DNA from: Prosapia bicincta
Taxonomy: Eukaryota > Arthropoda > Insecta > Hemiptera > Cercopidae
Direction: 5' to 3'
Assembly (NCBI GenBank): GCA_036971475.1
Contig: JBAIZL010000001.1
Span: 141,490,692-141,554,691 of the forward strand
Length of the DNA: 64,000 nucleotides
The notes under the pieces were generated by a model that had not been told where the DNA came from, did not search any database, and worked only from the letters and a program-made list of their open reading frames with translations. Position numbers and translations under genes: made by a program. Of the stretch, positions 40,901 through 55,900 are shown in pieces (the first letter of the stretch is position 1; each line of letters opens with the position of its first letter).

Positions 40901-43900
40901 CACTACTATTGAATCCACCTTCGCAAATCACTTCATGGACACTAAACACTCATGCAAAAGTATGGAAAATAACATGAGCATCCTCCACACATGCAACAAA
41001 GGCCATAAACTAAACACACTAGAACAGTTTGAAATATATAGACATAGCAACATACATAAAAATGATATCTTAAATGAACAAACACAGCACAGATCACACA
41101 TACTTTTCGATCACATCACTTCTAACTTTCAAAAAAAATGGTACCGAGGAAGCACAGCAGCAGCATTCCTAGCGGCAAAAATACGAGGCTGAAGAAGTCA
41201 TAAAACAAAAACGTTTCCTCCAAGTGTAAGTTAACGATTAACAACTTTTAGTTAACAAATGTCTGGTCGCAAGTAATAGCAAAAGTGTAATTTGTAACTA
41301 ATTAATACATCTAAATACATTATCAACAAAAACAAAAAATCCCATCAAAAACAAATTCACCCTAAAGCACCTACCCTCTGCGCTCTTCCCAAAATTCACA
41401 AACCCAACGTTCCCATCCGAGCCATCATCAACTACCAGAATGCCTGTGCACATAAATTAGCAAAATACATGGACAAAATAATCAGACAATCCATAAACTT
41501 AAAAACAGAAACACACATAAAAAACAGAACAAACCTCATAAATAAAATAAAAGACATAAACATTCCACACAATTCAACACTACTATCACTCGATATAACA
41601 AATATGTACACCAACATACCCATACCCCAAACACTCAACATTCTAGAAACCCAATTAATACAGAACAATATACCTAAAACCCACGTTACCGAAATCATAA
41701 ACATCCTCCAAATCATCACTGAACAAAACTATTTCACCCACAACTCAAACTTCTATTCACAACCAGATGGCCTACCCATGGGAAGTCCTATCAGTAGTGT
41801 CCTAAGCAAAATTTTTCTACAACACATAGAAAACACCAAAATACTCACAAACAATACACACACACACACACAAAATTATTTACTGGCACAGATACGTCGA
41901 TGATATCATAACACTATACAGAGGCAACTCCTGTCAATGTGAAAAACTCCTCACCTAAACTAATAAAATACACCCAAAACTCCACTTCACTTCAGAAATT
42001 GAAACCAACCGATCCCTAAACTTCCTCAATCTAACCATAACAAAAAGCCACACACAAAAACACAGTTTCAACATTTACAGGAAACCCATAACAACAGACA
42101 CACTTATCCACAACACCTCAAACCGCCCTATCCAACACAAACACGCTGCCTTCAGATCCATGCTCCATAGACTTAAAAAAATCCCAATGAGCACAAAAAA
42201 CATGAACAAGGAACTAGACACAATTAAATATTTAGCATATACAAATGGATACAACACCACAATAATAGACAAACTATGGTACAAAATACAAAAAAACACT
42301 AAAATTAACACTACAGACAGGGAAAACAAATACATCACATTACCATTCATAAACAAAACAACAAACAAAAAAGCCCGCAAATTTCAAAAAATTAGTTACA
42401 AAATAGCATACAAAACCAATAACAAATTACAATAGAAAATACAACACAACACCAACAACAAAGATAAACTACAAGCACCAGGCATATACAAACTAAACTG
42501 CGACGAATGTAAGAAATTCTACATTGGACAAACAGGTCGCGGCTTTAAACAAAGAGTCGAAGAACACAAACATAACACCAACTCAACATTTTACAATCAC
42601 TTAAAAGAAACAGGACACAAATACACAGACATTTATCATAATTTAGAAATCCTACACATTAACAAAAAAAGGACCACATCTCAACACACTAGAACAATAT
42701 GAAATTTACAGACACACAAAAACACAAAATACAAACATATTAAATGAACAAACACAATACAAATCACACATACTCTTTGATACTATCGAAAACCTACCTT
42801 TAAAACCGTCACCGCTTGACCCAACAGCTCCAAGCAGAAGACACTGATGAAGATCGGCACATAGCGATCGAAAACATTCTGTCTCAGTAAGTTTTAACAA
42901 ATTTACTAAATATAAAGTTTGGATAGTCATAAACTATTGTTTAAGTGATTAATAAGATACACCGAACATAATGGACTATGAAATTCTAGAATATATATAT
43001 ATAGCTTAATCATGAGTATATAAAAAAAATACCACCTGTCTTTAATGTTGTATAATCAGGGTGGTCATGAATCTACTCAGGGTATTGTAAAGAAGACCCT
43101 TATTTAGATACTTAAGTGTCTTGTCCAAGAAGTAGGTGTTATATATAGAGAATATCTTACTTTTTTGTTTTTAACAAGGCTGATAACCTTGTCATAACTC
43201 CATTATTTCAACCTAATCGGTTTATGTATGTAATTTATGTTTAGAATAACAAGGGTACCTTTAAAAACAGTGAGTCATCAGACAAACATTTGAAGGAGCC
43301 TTAAAAATATTTGTAGAATCAAATATTAATTTAAAACCTATAGTTGTATTGATTATAGGAGTTTTAACACAAACTAACTAATGAGACAGAATAATTTATA
43401 AACACCTATAAATCTTCCACTTACCTAGTAGACTTCATACCACTTAACAGAACTTGGTGTTCTTCCAAAGATTGAAATATATCATCAACTCCTTTCAACC
43501 TATAAAGGCCTTTGTCTTTGAAAGCTACCATATCCAGATTTAGTTTATTCCAGATTTCTCTTATTGATTTTAGTCCCTAAAATGTATGAACAGATTAACA
43601 AATCAATTTATAAAGAATTTTCTGTTTTAAAAAAATCAGCACCACACTTTCTGTCATTTAAGTAACTTCATATTATTAACCTAATATCAAAAAATATTAT
43701 GGTTTTACTAAACCCCTGTCAAGTTTGAGTTGATTCCTAAAATTGGTAAACTTTTGTGCCCAGAATATTTAATAATGTAGAATATATGAGAGCTAGGTTT
43801 TCAAGAGGTAGTTCTATAGTATTAATAAACTTTTTTTAAAGGAAATTGGAGGAAATAATTAGGTTTTGGAAACTACTACATGAGTTTAGACTATTAGAAT

Positions 43901-46900
43901 TTTAATTGTATAGGAGTCAATTGACAATAGATTATTTAAAGATTTTTTTCAATTTACTAAAATGACTCTAATAATTAAAGATGGGGTTTTTCGCTATTCA
44001 AAAATAAATTTGTACATCTAAAATAAAGTTACTTCTTTGATTGAGGTAATTATTTTTATTTTCTGTTACACATCTTTTTTAATATTTTTGACAATGTCAT
44101 AGTCTTTGTTTTCTAAAGTGCCCAAAATACTGACAAATGAATTAGGAAAAAGATGTAATCAGATTTCTTTATCAGATTTTCATATGAACCAAAATTAGTA
44201 TAAAGCAGAAACCAAACTTTTACTGGTTGGCAGGTATATGACTGTTGCTTATAAAGTTTCTGTTTACATTCTTATCACCACTTTTCTCCAAAGGGACTCC
44301 AGCCTAATAAATTTCACTTGCCCTCAATGTTGACTGGTTGCTAGAAATTTCTTTATTATTATTAGAAATAAAAAATGGATATTCTATTTTGTTAACTGTT
44401 TTATTTTCTCTGTTTAAAAATATGAGTGCAATAGAATTTTTGTGATAAATTTCCATTGAATATTCAAAATATTAATACTTAATTACCTAATAATTAAATT
44501 GTATTTATTGTATTTCATAACAAGTGGAATTTGAAGTCAAATCTGTATTATTAATTTAAAATAATTTACTGCCTTTATCTGTACTGAATTCATTAAACAT
44601 AAATTATTAAATATGAAATGCAATTGAAATTAGTTAAGAAACTTACATTTTCAATGTTAAGTTCAGCTGCTGCTGCATTTGAGATTTCATTGATTGCATC
44701 TGCAAAGTCTTGCATTTTCATTTCTATGATAAGCTCTAAAGTAAATTCTGGAGAATTTTGATCAAAATCTCTGAAAATTATGAAATTAAAATTTAGCTAT
44801 ACTTATCATTCAATAGTGCTTATTTATACATATATACATACATATATATACACACACACACACTCAAACACACTTTCGTTTATGAACCAAAGCAAAAAAA
44901 CTTTTTTGATATATTTGCAGCCTTACATTTTTAGGGCTTCTTGTATTTTTTATTAAATATGTTTTTTTTTACTGTGGGAAATGTATAAATTATTTTTTAA
45001 TAGTAAGTGTGGCTACATTTTATTTATAAATGTTTGGTTTAATGTATTAAGTTTTAAGATGATTATCTGTCTTTTAAAATCTTTTTAGTTTAGTTATAAT
45101 TTATTATAGACTGAGTATTCAATTTCCTAAAATCTGTTTCACACTTAGTAATAGATTTTCTTAGTTTCCCTTAGTAATAGTAATCACAGACTTCAAAAAC
45201 TTATGACCTGTGATCATAAGCTTGTAGACAAACATGTCGTCCCACTTCCGTCATTGACTAATTTTGGATTTTATCCACAGACTGGCATAATTAAGTTTCC
45301 CGTGAAAGATCTTCGTAAAATCTGCCTCTCTCTCGCCACTAGAGTTATTTCTCATATTACTTCAATCAGGCATTCTCTCTACTTTGGTCTACCAAAGTAA
45401 ATATTAAATTGGTTATTTGTAAGTTACCATTCAAACTTGATTTCTTATTTTTGTTTCGGGATTTGTGTTTGTTTTTCCACTTTTACTCTAACTGTCACTT
45501 ATGACTTTAGAATGGAATATTTTTTAACTGAATGGTCCATTTCACACTTTTATAATTTATTAGAAACTTGAATGGTGATTGTACTCCCTATGGTTGCCTA
45601 GTTCTACTTTATCAGCACTGTCAAAATCCTGCACTTGACACTTTTATACTTTTGGGGGGATCTAGTAACCATTTATTAATTACAATTGATATTTAGAAAA
45701 ATTGTCAATATATAATATTATTTTATTTAAATTGTTGTACTATCTTATAAATATATAGTTTACAATATTCTGAAACTATTTATTTAATATTTTGTCCTTG
45801 TTTAGCCTCTAGTGGTTTTCTTTATATATTTCCTAAAATAATAAAAATTCATTTTATTACAATTTTTAATAAAAATAAAATTACTTTCTTGTACTAGAAA
45901 CCTATTCTAGTACAATCTATCTATTTGCCAGATATTTGTTTGCAAAAAACTAATAAACCACCTTGCAAACCTTTGGCTTTTGTCTCATCTACTTTGAAAT
46001 ACTTCCAGCTACTTTACTTTTAAAACTCAAATAATATTTGAAGATTTTGTATTTAATGCAAAATCTGCTACTTGAGACAAATTTGGCTGTCTCGGTGTGT
46101 GTATGTGAAAATGCAAACAGAATTTTTCCCGGGTTAACAGTACCACTTTTTTTAAAAAATTTCGAGTAAAATTAAATTTTAAATGAATTTTATCTTCAGA
46201 AAGCATGAACTAAAATTAACAAACAATCTCAAATAGACAGTAAACACTTACGTTTGCATAACTACTCGTACTCTATCCCAATGCCTGTCTCTCATTGCAG
46301 GGTTTTTCAAGTCTGTTATTAAAGGCAAAACCCTTCGGAATGCATCTACTCTTTTCCTTGAGTGTTCAATGATCTCCCAATTCTTATCTCGCAATTCTTT
46401 ATTTAAATTTGTAAATTTTTTATACAAAGTTGTTGCTGTCATTTCCATATCTTCTGTCTTAATTTCCCAAAATTTTCCAGTTTTGTAACCTTCCCAAGCA
46501 ATATCCCATTGTTGAGTCAGTTCCCACACAAGGGTTAGAGAATTTAAATTCTGAAAAATTAATAAAGATTATGTATTTATAGAATAAAAGTTAGATAAAT
46601 ACAAGCTTTTCTAATACATGTTGAATGGAGCCTTGATGAGTCAGCCTGGCCTAGAGTGCAGTAGTTGCACAACAGTTTAAAGAAGCCACATAAGACACTG
46701 CTTGATGCAAACAATTTTGTCAATATAGAAAACTATTTTTTTTTTGTATTGCTGCTAATACTTTTTGTAGGAACTCCCTGTGGAGCTCATATTGTTCAGT
46801 CTATATTTCTTAAAAATTTCAAGATGAAAATTTGGCAACTATATCTGCATGTTGTTAAAAATATATAGTTGTTAAAAATATCTGCATGTTGTTGAACAGG

Positions 46901-49900
46901 TAATTAGTAAAAAATAAGGTAAAATTTAAGAATAATCTATAAAGCTTTTTGCACTCAAGTACAATCTAAAAAGACATTAAAATTTGGATTTAACTACCAA
47001 GTACATTAGGATTTAACTAAATTAAAAAAGATAAGTAATTATTGCATAACTAAGTGAATACTTTTGAACTTTCTTGCTGACATGTTTCAAAGCAATCTTT
47101 TCATTTATGAAGCTAACACTCTACTCTACATACAGTTTAATCAGTGAATTCAAGACAATTAAAACATACAGCTTTAATTAAAAATATTTAAATGTGGTTA
47201 AGAGGTTTTATTTATTTATGAAAAATATACTGCAGTTGCTTTAACTTGTTACAATTTTCAATCTACAGCCATTATTTATTTTGTTAAAAAGCTTTTATAC
47301 ATTTGGTGTTTATTTTAACCCTAGAACTGATAATGTTGGAATTTTACAGTGATAGACTTCATTTGGGTCTTGCAAGATATATATTTCAAAGAACATTACA
47401 GATACTGCAACAAGAGATTACAGATTAACCTGTTCCCATTAATTTAAATATCCCTATGAAGCTCCACATTTTAAAATTTTATTCTATTAACAAACTTAAC
47501 ATTTTTACTACATATGTTGGAGAATCGTTAGTTTTAGTATATACGAACCTGGATGAAAACATCAATATCCATAACTTTCCTAATAGATGGGGATAGTAAG
47601 CTATGCAAGGGAAGACTTGCCACCTATTATTATTACTTTTAAAACACTTTGAGTTTGTTTACTCCATGTTTGTCACTTTTTTGCAATTGACCATCCAAAG
47701 ACTGTAGGTATTTTTTCATTTATAAAAATATTTGTGTGATTTTATGTTTAGGTTTATTTTCTCCATATTGAAAAAAAAACAGTAATTAATTCAACTAATA
47801 AATAAAAGAATAAATACTAATACTACTCAATAAATTTATAATTTCTGTTGCACACATATTTTTTTCATATTTTTTGTTATTGTATTCTTCTTAACAATTT
47901 CAATTATTATTAGTTTAGAGTGGTGACAAAAAAAGTATATTTCTGTTTAAATATTCTTTATCAATTATTACATTAAGAATGTGTTTTTAGAATCATAAGA
48001 ACGAGATTTACAATTAAATTTGAGTGTTAACTGGGTTTCTATTACAAGAAATGTACTTGCAATTAGGAATCCATTAATGATTTTGGGGCTGCAGGAAAAA
48101 AGTTAACAAAATATTTCTTGGTTCTGCACTTAAATGATGAAGTTAATTTGTGTCCCAAGACTCTATATATCCATTTTCTTTTATATATATAAAAAAAAAC
48201 TTTTAGTTACTTAAATATTTTTATTCAAGTGTCAAGGAGTCCTGACTTGCACTGGAGTTGCATTAGACCCAATGTGGCACCAGTTTTGCACATATTACTA
48301 AATGCTCTTTAACATTATTTGGACCGAGATGGTTAGTGATTTTCTACTAACCAGACTTTCGACGTCTGACATTGTTTGTATCACTAAATTTTTTTCCTGT
48401 GAATAGGAAACCGTTTGTACATAATTTCATATATTCACAGGAGTCTGATCCCCACTTCTAACACAATGCAGTTGTCCGGACGAGTCTAATGTCGGACAAG
48501 TGCTGGAGAGAGCTTATAGTTTGTAACTTTGTCAAATTAAATTGTGTTTTGCATGTTACCATTATATATTGTGTCATATACCGCCCAGTTTTCATTATAG
48601 TATTTCAAAAACAAAAAATCTACACTTAATGGGGCAAAATAGTTTATCAAGCCTGAATGTAAAGGTTTTGTAGTTTTTTTGGAAAAAACTACATTTCAGT
48701 TGGGAGGCTAGGTGTTATGACTTATTTAAATGCACTAAAAAAAATGCTTGAATTTGAATATTTTTTGTATATTAGTTTCTTACTTAGCTTTAAAGTAATT
48801 TTAAAATAATATCAGCCTTCCATAAAGAAATAAATATTTTTAAAGTAATCAAAGGAAGTAAAGCTTTTTTTAGCACAAAATTAATAGAAATTATGATGAA
48901 ATTGAGTTCCAATTAATTGAAGTAAGAATGGTTATATTGTTTGATGTATGATTAACATATACATAGATAATAGCTAAGTTTTCTATGTTTCATTTAACTA
49001 TAATTTTCTTGTTAGACAACCTCAATCTACAAAAAAAGCTTGATATGACACAATAATATTTGAAGTGTTTTAGAAACTGTGCAGTTTAACACATTTAAAC
49101 ATTTTTTGTATTTCTTCCTTTAGTAATATTGTTGCTAAAACATATTTTAATGAGATTAAACATTAAAAAGAATTGTGTATTAGTGTTTCATTATAAATAT
49201 TACAGTAATGACTAAAACAGCTACAATTTACCTTTTCTAAGTTGCGAAGTTCTTCACTAAGAGGATGTGATATGTTAAATATGGCTAAATCTTCAATAAG
49301 TTGTTTTTCTCTTTCAAATAACTCTTTCAGTTGCTCGCGCATTTCTGCCAAAACAGCTAAGGCTTCTAAAAGCATATAATATAAAAATTAATAAGGGGAT
49401 TCTTTTTTCAAGGCTTCGTTGAAAATGTTAGCCTTTATAACTTATAATTAATTAGAAATACTATGTGTAATGTAGGTATAGTTTCACACATTTTCTCTTG
49501 CTATTATAAATATTACTCCTGTAATATTTTTTGTGTAAGTGTTGAATACATTTTTAGTGTCTTATCATAATATTATTTATAAAGCATTGAATAACATTTA
49601 AAATATGATTACATGAACCATTACTCTTTTAAGAAATGTGTATACATAATCTAATACTTTTTTTATGGAAAGTTATTTTTTTGCTCTAACAAATCATATT
49701 TTATATTCTATTACAATTCATACAATTTTTCAACTGTCATCCAGACAATTGGCATGTGCTGACTTATATTGTTATCACTTTTTTACTTATGGTATTTGCA
49801 TTTTACATTTTCCCAGGGAATAATTATGCATACTTCTTATTTTTAGGTCTTTTGTGATTTTACATGAAATTTTATTTTTTTTGTGGCAAATGTTCTATGT

Positions 49901-52900
49901 TTTCCCCATATAAACATATATAAGAATATGTTTTAGGAGACAAAAATTAAAAGTTTCAAATAGTACTTTTTTACTATTCATAATTTGTAGTATTTTTATT
50001 GCCAAGTATTTGATTACAAAACTTTAAAATACTGTTCTTTGCACATGTTTCAGTTTTGCTTTCTGAAAACAAAAAACCTTAAAAATACATTTTTTTCAAT
50101 GCTGAACCAATGCTGTTATATCAACCAGTCATTTTTTTATTGTACGTAAAACATTATATTTACAATAACATATAATAAAATAGTTAAATTTAAATAAATA
50201 TTTAACTTATAACTATTTTGGAATTGTTTAAAAACAAATTTTGTTACCTTTAGATGAGTTTAAAGTTAGAACTTTCCTAAACATTTTTTCATGGAAATAA
50301 ACATTTACTAGTAATATATCTGAATTTTTATAACAATATTTGAAAGTAAATTTTTTGAGAAGAAAAGCCATTTACTTCTTTAAAGAAGAAAGATCTTTAA
50401 AATTATGATTTGTACTTAAACTTTCTTACTGGTTGTTTCTCTTCTTCGATCTTCTTTGAAAACCTCATGGATTGGGTGAATCAGGAAGCATATGATTTTT
50501 TACCATAGAAAAAATTCTAAGTCTGCCCTTAATACTTTTTTAATCAATTAAAATTATACAACTTTCTGTTCTAGGTTGCACAATCTTACAGAATTTCTTA
50601 TAAGGTAGATGACCAAATCTCCAAGGCATCAATCTTGTCTGAACTTTCAATCTAGAAACAGAGTGGCATAGTGATGGTCTTCAAGAAAAAGTTTTATAAA
50701 AAATCTAGCCTCAACTCTGGAAGTATTTTGTTTTATAATGAGAGAATTGACCCCCTTTTTGTAGACTTGAAGGTCGGCTGATAACTTTTCATTGGTTATA
50801 TTTAGTACTATACTGGTTGTTGTTCAGTTACAGAATTTGTCTCGTGATTTTCCTGGCCTTTAACACTTCCAAATTCAAATAATGTTTCTTTTCAATACTT
50901 TTAATATACTTACTTGCAAAATTATAATTATATTTGAATTTACTGTATAGTTTGTTTCATATATTGACAGGTTTTCAGAAACTCAAATAATAATCATGTG
51001 ATTTTTTGTTCTCAGGTTGCATGTTTTAAACACTATCAACTATCACACTTCATACAAGGGCTTCATACTCAAGACATTTCATTATTTTCTAAATGTTTTT
51101 AAAATTAAAAAGAATTTAACATCTATTACTGGAACGTTTTTAACTCGCTTCTTTTTAAAGGAAATATTTTATATAATAAAATATGTTATATTTTAAATAA
51201 TTTAATCTTCCATCTAAAACATTATTTTTCTTACAAACTTGAAATCATTTAATCTCGATCCAGCTATGGGACCTTTCCATTCCCTCTGAGCTGGAGAGTT
51301 TGTATATTCAAGCAGCTAGGCATACAGATAAGTCATGTAACCTCTATGGTCTACTATATTTGTTACTTTAGATTGTAAAATATAAACTTTGTTAATAAAT
51401 TATTTTAAAAATTATTTAAATTTTTTTCAAATACAAGCACTCTTGGGTGTTTCTGGATGAACACACTTGCATGTATAAAAGTAATCAATGCTTAAAGATT
51501 GAATAACACATAGAAAATATAAATATTCTTGAATTGTACTTCACAATATCTAGATATTACTTTTATGAATTTAATTGTTTGGATTTGGTTTGTTTCTAAA
51601 TGATTCCTGCAATATATATAACAGATAACTACAGTACCTGGTGCTGTCAAATCAGAAGTGAATGGTCCTTTCAATGTAAAATAGTCAACAAAATTGAATG
51701 CATCTCTCTTTAAATTTTCTGCTGCATCCAAAAGTCCAGTACGGAAATTATCCTAGTTAGAAAATTTTGTTGTCAGAATTTAAACTAATAAATTTTATCT
51801 TAACTTAAATGATTTAATGGACACTAAATTTCTTTTAATTCGATGTTGATTTTATGCAAAATTAAATTAGCATATTATAACACTATATACTAAAAGAATC
51901 ATTGTAGTTAGTGCAAATTAAAGGGTTTGATATTCCATCTAAGGTAAAATGTTGAAACTATAAACACAGGCTAAGATAAAATAATAACACAACAGTCTTA
52001 TTTCTTTTTAATAAGGAAATAAAAAATATTATCTTATCCCATTATCAATTTGAGCTACTAGTTTACACTTAAAAACTTGACTGGACACAGAGCCATCGTA
52101 AGAAAAAGTGAAGCCTCAAGCAAAACATTTTTTGCAAGGCCTTTTTTAAGAGTGGCCTTCCGCAAAATTTTTTTAAATTCTTGTGCAAAAAAGTGAGTTT
52201 AGATAAATTTTGATGCAGTAATTTCACCTTAAAACACGCCAATTATTTATGAGATTTTTTTCATTTGACAGGGTTCAAACACTGCCGATGTTTCACATTC
52301 TTCTAGTCGTGATGCCGATATCTTGTTTGTAGGTTTTGTAATTAATCAATAATATTACTTACACTTTTAAATGTTTTAAACTTGCCTATAGTAGCACTTA
52401 CTTTGCTTGTTGAGGACGGCCGTTTCAGGAGATGTGTCCCTTTGTCAACTCAGTCTGTAACGGCCAGTCTATAGGCAAGTTTAAAACATTTAAAAGTGTA
52501 AGTGATTACTAGTTGCTCACGCGAAGATGGAATCAACAAATGTCAATAATATTACATATTGTGCAGGTAATCAAACAGATATTTTAGGCACATATATCTG
52601 TACATTAATATATTATCTTCATTCAACCGAAACATTTTACTTACTTTTCAGCATGAGTAAAGCCTGATGACACGAGTAAAGCCTAGCGGCATGAGGCTTA
52701 GAATTAGGTGCTTGACCCTAAGGACGGCTCAGTTTGGACACATATTAGTATGTGGCAAAATTTGGCATAACAATTTAAACAAATGCACAAATCTAACATC
52801 TCTTAAGAACACTAGGAATTAAACATCATAAAACATAGAGCATATGCCTACACATACAACACATCAATGATCGATATATTTTATTACCATTTAAAAGATA

Positions 52901-55900
52901 AATTCAATATTCCAACTTCAAAGAAACATTTTTCCAAACCCAAAAAATTACTTAATTGACAAACAGATCATGAAAAGCTCAAAAATAATTTTAAATTTTC
53001 ATAAATATAATTGCAAAATTACCTGCTCCACACACAATAGCCTCAACAAACAATTGAAACCCAAAGTACCAAATAAAAATATTTACAAATCTGCCAGTGC
53101 ATGCAATGTAATTAGCAGATCTTGCTTCAGATCCTGTACACGGACCACATAAAAGTAATCACAATCCCAATAAAAACTTTGCTGACCATACTACACAAAC
53201 TAAATAACCAAACAGTGTGAAATATAACACACTTTATGCTACACCAAACACACAATTACATTATAATTCACATACGCTTTTGACATCATATCCCCAAAAA
53301 CACCCTAAAAAATTACCTAACATCACTAAATTAATATTGCTAATACAACAAGTTCCCACATCTCAGAGTAATAAATCATTTTGATCCTAACATAGGTAAC
53401 ACATAGGATATCTTAGTGCTCTTGTGTACAGTCTCCTATTTCCTTTCTGCAATGACTATCAATGTTTTAAGTTTACAAAAGCAATGCTTCACAATATGAT
53501 CTCTCTGGTTTTGTTATCTCAAACTTTGTGTCTCACAACGCTAAAACATTATATTTGACAAAGAATCAATTTGCCCTTAACTTATTCTTATTGAGACATT
53601 ATCTGTTGCAAGCCACAAAGTGTAGCTAGAAAAAAACCAAACTAAGGGTTGAAAAATTTTTAATCTCAAATATTTACAATTTAATACCATCCCTTTCAAT
53701 ATACTTCTCTTATCTCTACACTGCTCAATGCAAATTTTCTACTAATCACAGAAATGCTGTAGAACATTTTCCATAAGCTCATTCAAGACTTACTTCACTT
53801 TTTCTCTTACTGCTTCAACAGTCTAAAATATTGTTCCTTTCAAAGCTAACTAGTCTTTAGAGAACAAAATAAAATAATTCAAGTAGTGTGGTTGGTCTAA
53901 GTCGGGGATATTGTTTTTGGGTAAAACTGTTTTCACTGAGAAAGTATTATAAGCTGGGGCATTGTTTTGGTGAAGGATCCATAACTTGTTTGTTCTTAAA
54001 CCATTCCATTTTCTCGTACATGCTTATGTAGGATATTCAGAACCATAATGTAGTCATTATGATTTACTGTTTCCTCCTGTGATACCTAATCAACGTCGAC
54101 AATGTTTTGCATATAAAAAACCATTACTATCTTGAATTTCGATATTTTCTGTGCATGATTAAGTTGATTTGAGAATGGTTTGGATTCACAATTTGATCTG
54201 GTTGGCAGCACTTCGATCGCCTTTTAGATTTAGCGAATTTATTCAGAAATAGCTGTTACTTTTCTGACCAAGAATTCAGTTACTTAAATTGAAGAAATAT
54301 TAATATACAGTATATACAAATAATAATGAATAGGTAGCAGTAATCACTGGGAGATATAGCTGATACTTGAAATTAGTGAAAACATTATTTCTTACAATAA
54401 TTTTTATATGAATTTAGTTTAGTTTACATAACAGCTGTTTCAACACACACGTACTTTATTTACTGTACATTATAAATTTAAAACGCTAATGAATCGAATA
54501 AATTTATATGCTATTGAATTAAAGCATATAATCCTTTAATTTACATGGTAATAAATATATTAATTTATAAAATGTACCTTACTATTTGATTATAATAAAA
54601 ATGAATTATATTTTTTTGTGTGTTACATATTATTTAAATGAAATGGATAGAATTAGGCTGAAATATTTTGTTTTAAGAAAGATATGAATTAGGTTACTAT
54701 TCGTATCCTCAAATCCTAGAAAGACAGACTGAATCTTATTTAGTAATCTATGATGCTGAATAATTTCATATTTATTGGACAGTGGCTATAGTTAATTTTC
54801 AAGAACGTTAAGTACAAGGTTAGAATTTATCAGTTCAGTTCTTTGTAAAACTTAAAAGATGATAAAAATCGTATTGAGAGATGTAATTATACAAAAGCAT
54901 TTAATAAATAAATATAATTAAAAATGATACTTTAAAATGTTTTCTTTACAAACATAGAAAGGTATGAAAATATTGGAAATAATCCCAATACCACAAAAAT
55001 AATCAATAATACAAGTTATTTCAGATTAAACCTTTGTGTACATTTTTATCCACTTGTGTACCACCAAAATTATCAAAAATAGTCAAAAAAATGGTCACCT
55101 TACTTTACTTTACTTTAGCCAACACCCGTCCTTGGCTTTTTGGCCATTCAACGCCGCGCCTCCCACTAACGCCTAGCGGGGTCTTCAGGGTGGACGGAGA
55201 GATCTGCGTAGGACTTGAGGTGTTTGGCGTTCTTTGTGCCATTCAAGTAGAGAGGGCAGGTGGGGTCATCTGCTAGGCCGATGCGGTGCAGGTGCTCTTG
55301 CAGGTAGTCATGGTCAGTGAGTAGACGGAAACTGGCGACCGATTCAGAGCGCTCTAAATTACTGGGAAGCGGTCCCTTAGAGGCTAAAACATCCTATTTT
55401 TTGTTTTTTGCCAGGTTCGCCATGTCCTTTAAGGTGTAGGTGTTGGCTACACCATCTATGTTATTTTTCGCAGTGTTGAGTGATATGGGGGTTGCTGGCT
55501 GATGCGCTTCCGCGCCTTTTTTTGCCAGTTCGACAGCCATTTCGTTTCCTATTATGCCCACATGACTAGGGATCCATTGGAGTTTGACCTTCCATCCTTT
55601 TATTATGAGTCTCTCAATTGCCTGGCGGCAGCTGATCGTTCCTAGGCAGTCAGTGGATGCGTTTGAGGCAAGGGCCAGTATGGCTGCTTGTGAGTCTATA
55701 AAAAACACTGCATTTACTGGTGGAACGCAAGATTGTAGTAGCGCGGTTGCGGCTTCTTGGACAGCGCTGATTTCTTTATCAAAGTTAGTGGTATTCGTAC
55801 CGACAGCGGAGAAGCCCTCAAACTCCCCACAGAACCATCCTGCTCCTGTTCCTTTGAGTGTTGGGTTGTAGGAGCCATCTGTGAATATATGAAACCACTT

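Larger units (their letters stand above)
37944..42890. mobile_element. Penelope-like family B mosaic (two copies, inverted arms, nested piggyBac)
   Basis: The right part (41229-42884) is a plus-strand copy ending with a hammerhead. The central part (40863-39397) is a minus-strand copy. Arms pair across the centre: 39397-39770 with 40860-41230, 38095-38170 with 41229-41298, and 37944-37993 with 41410-41458. Between the latter two, 37994-38095 holds a plus-oriented piece ([18 protein letters not shown]) from the N-terminal part of the same protein family. A piggyBac element splits the left arm. Inverted, 5'-truncated tails are characteristic of Penelope-like elements. Confidence 0.82.
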
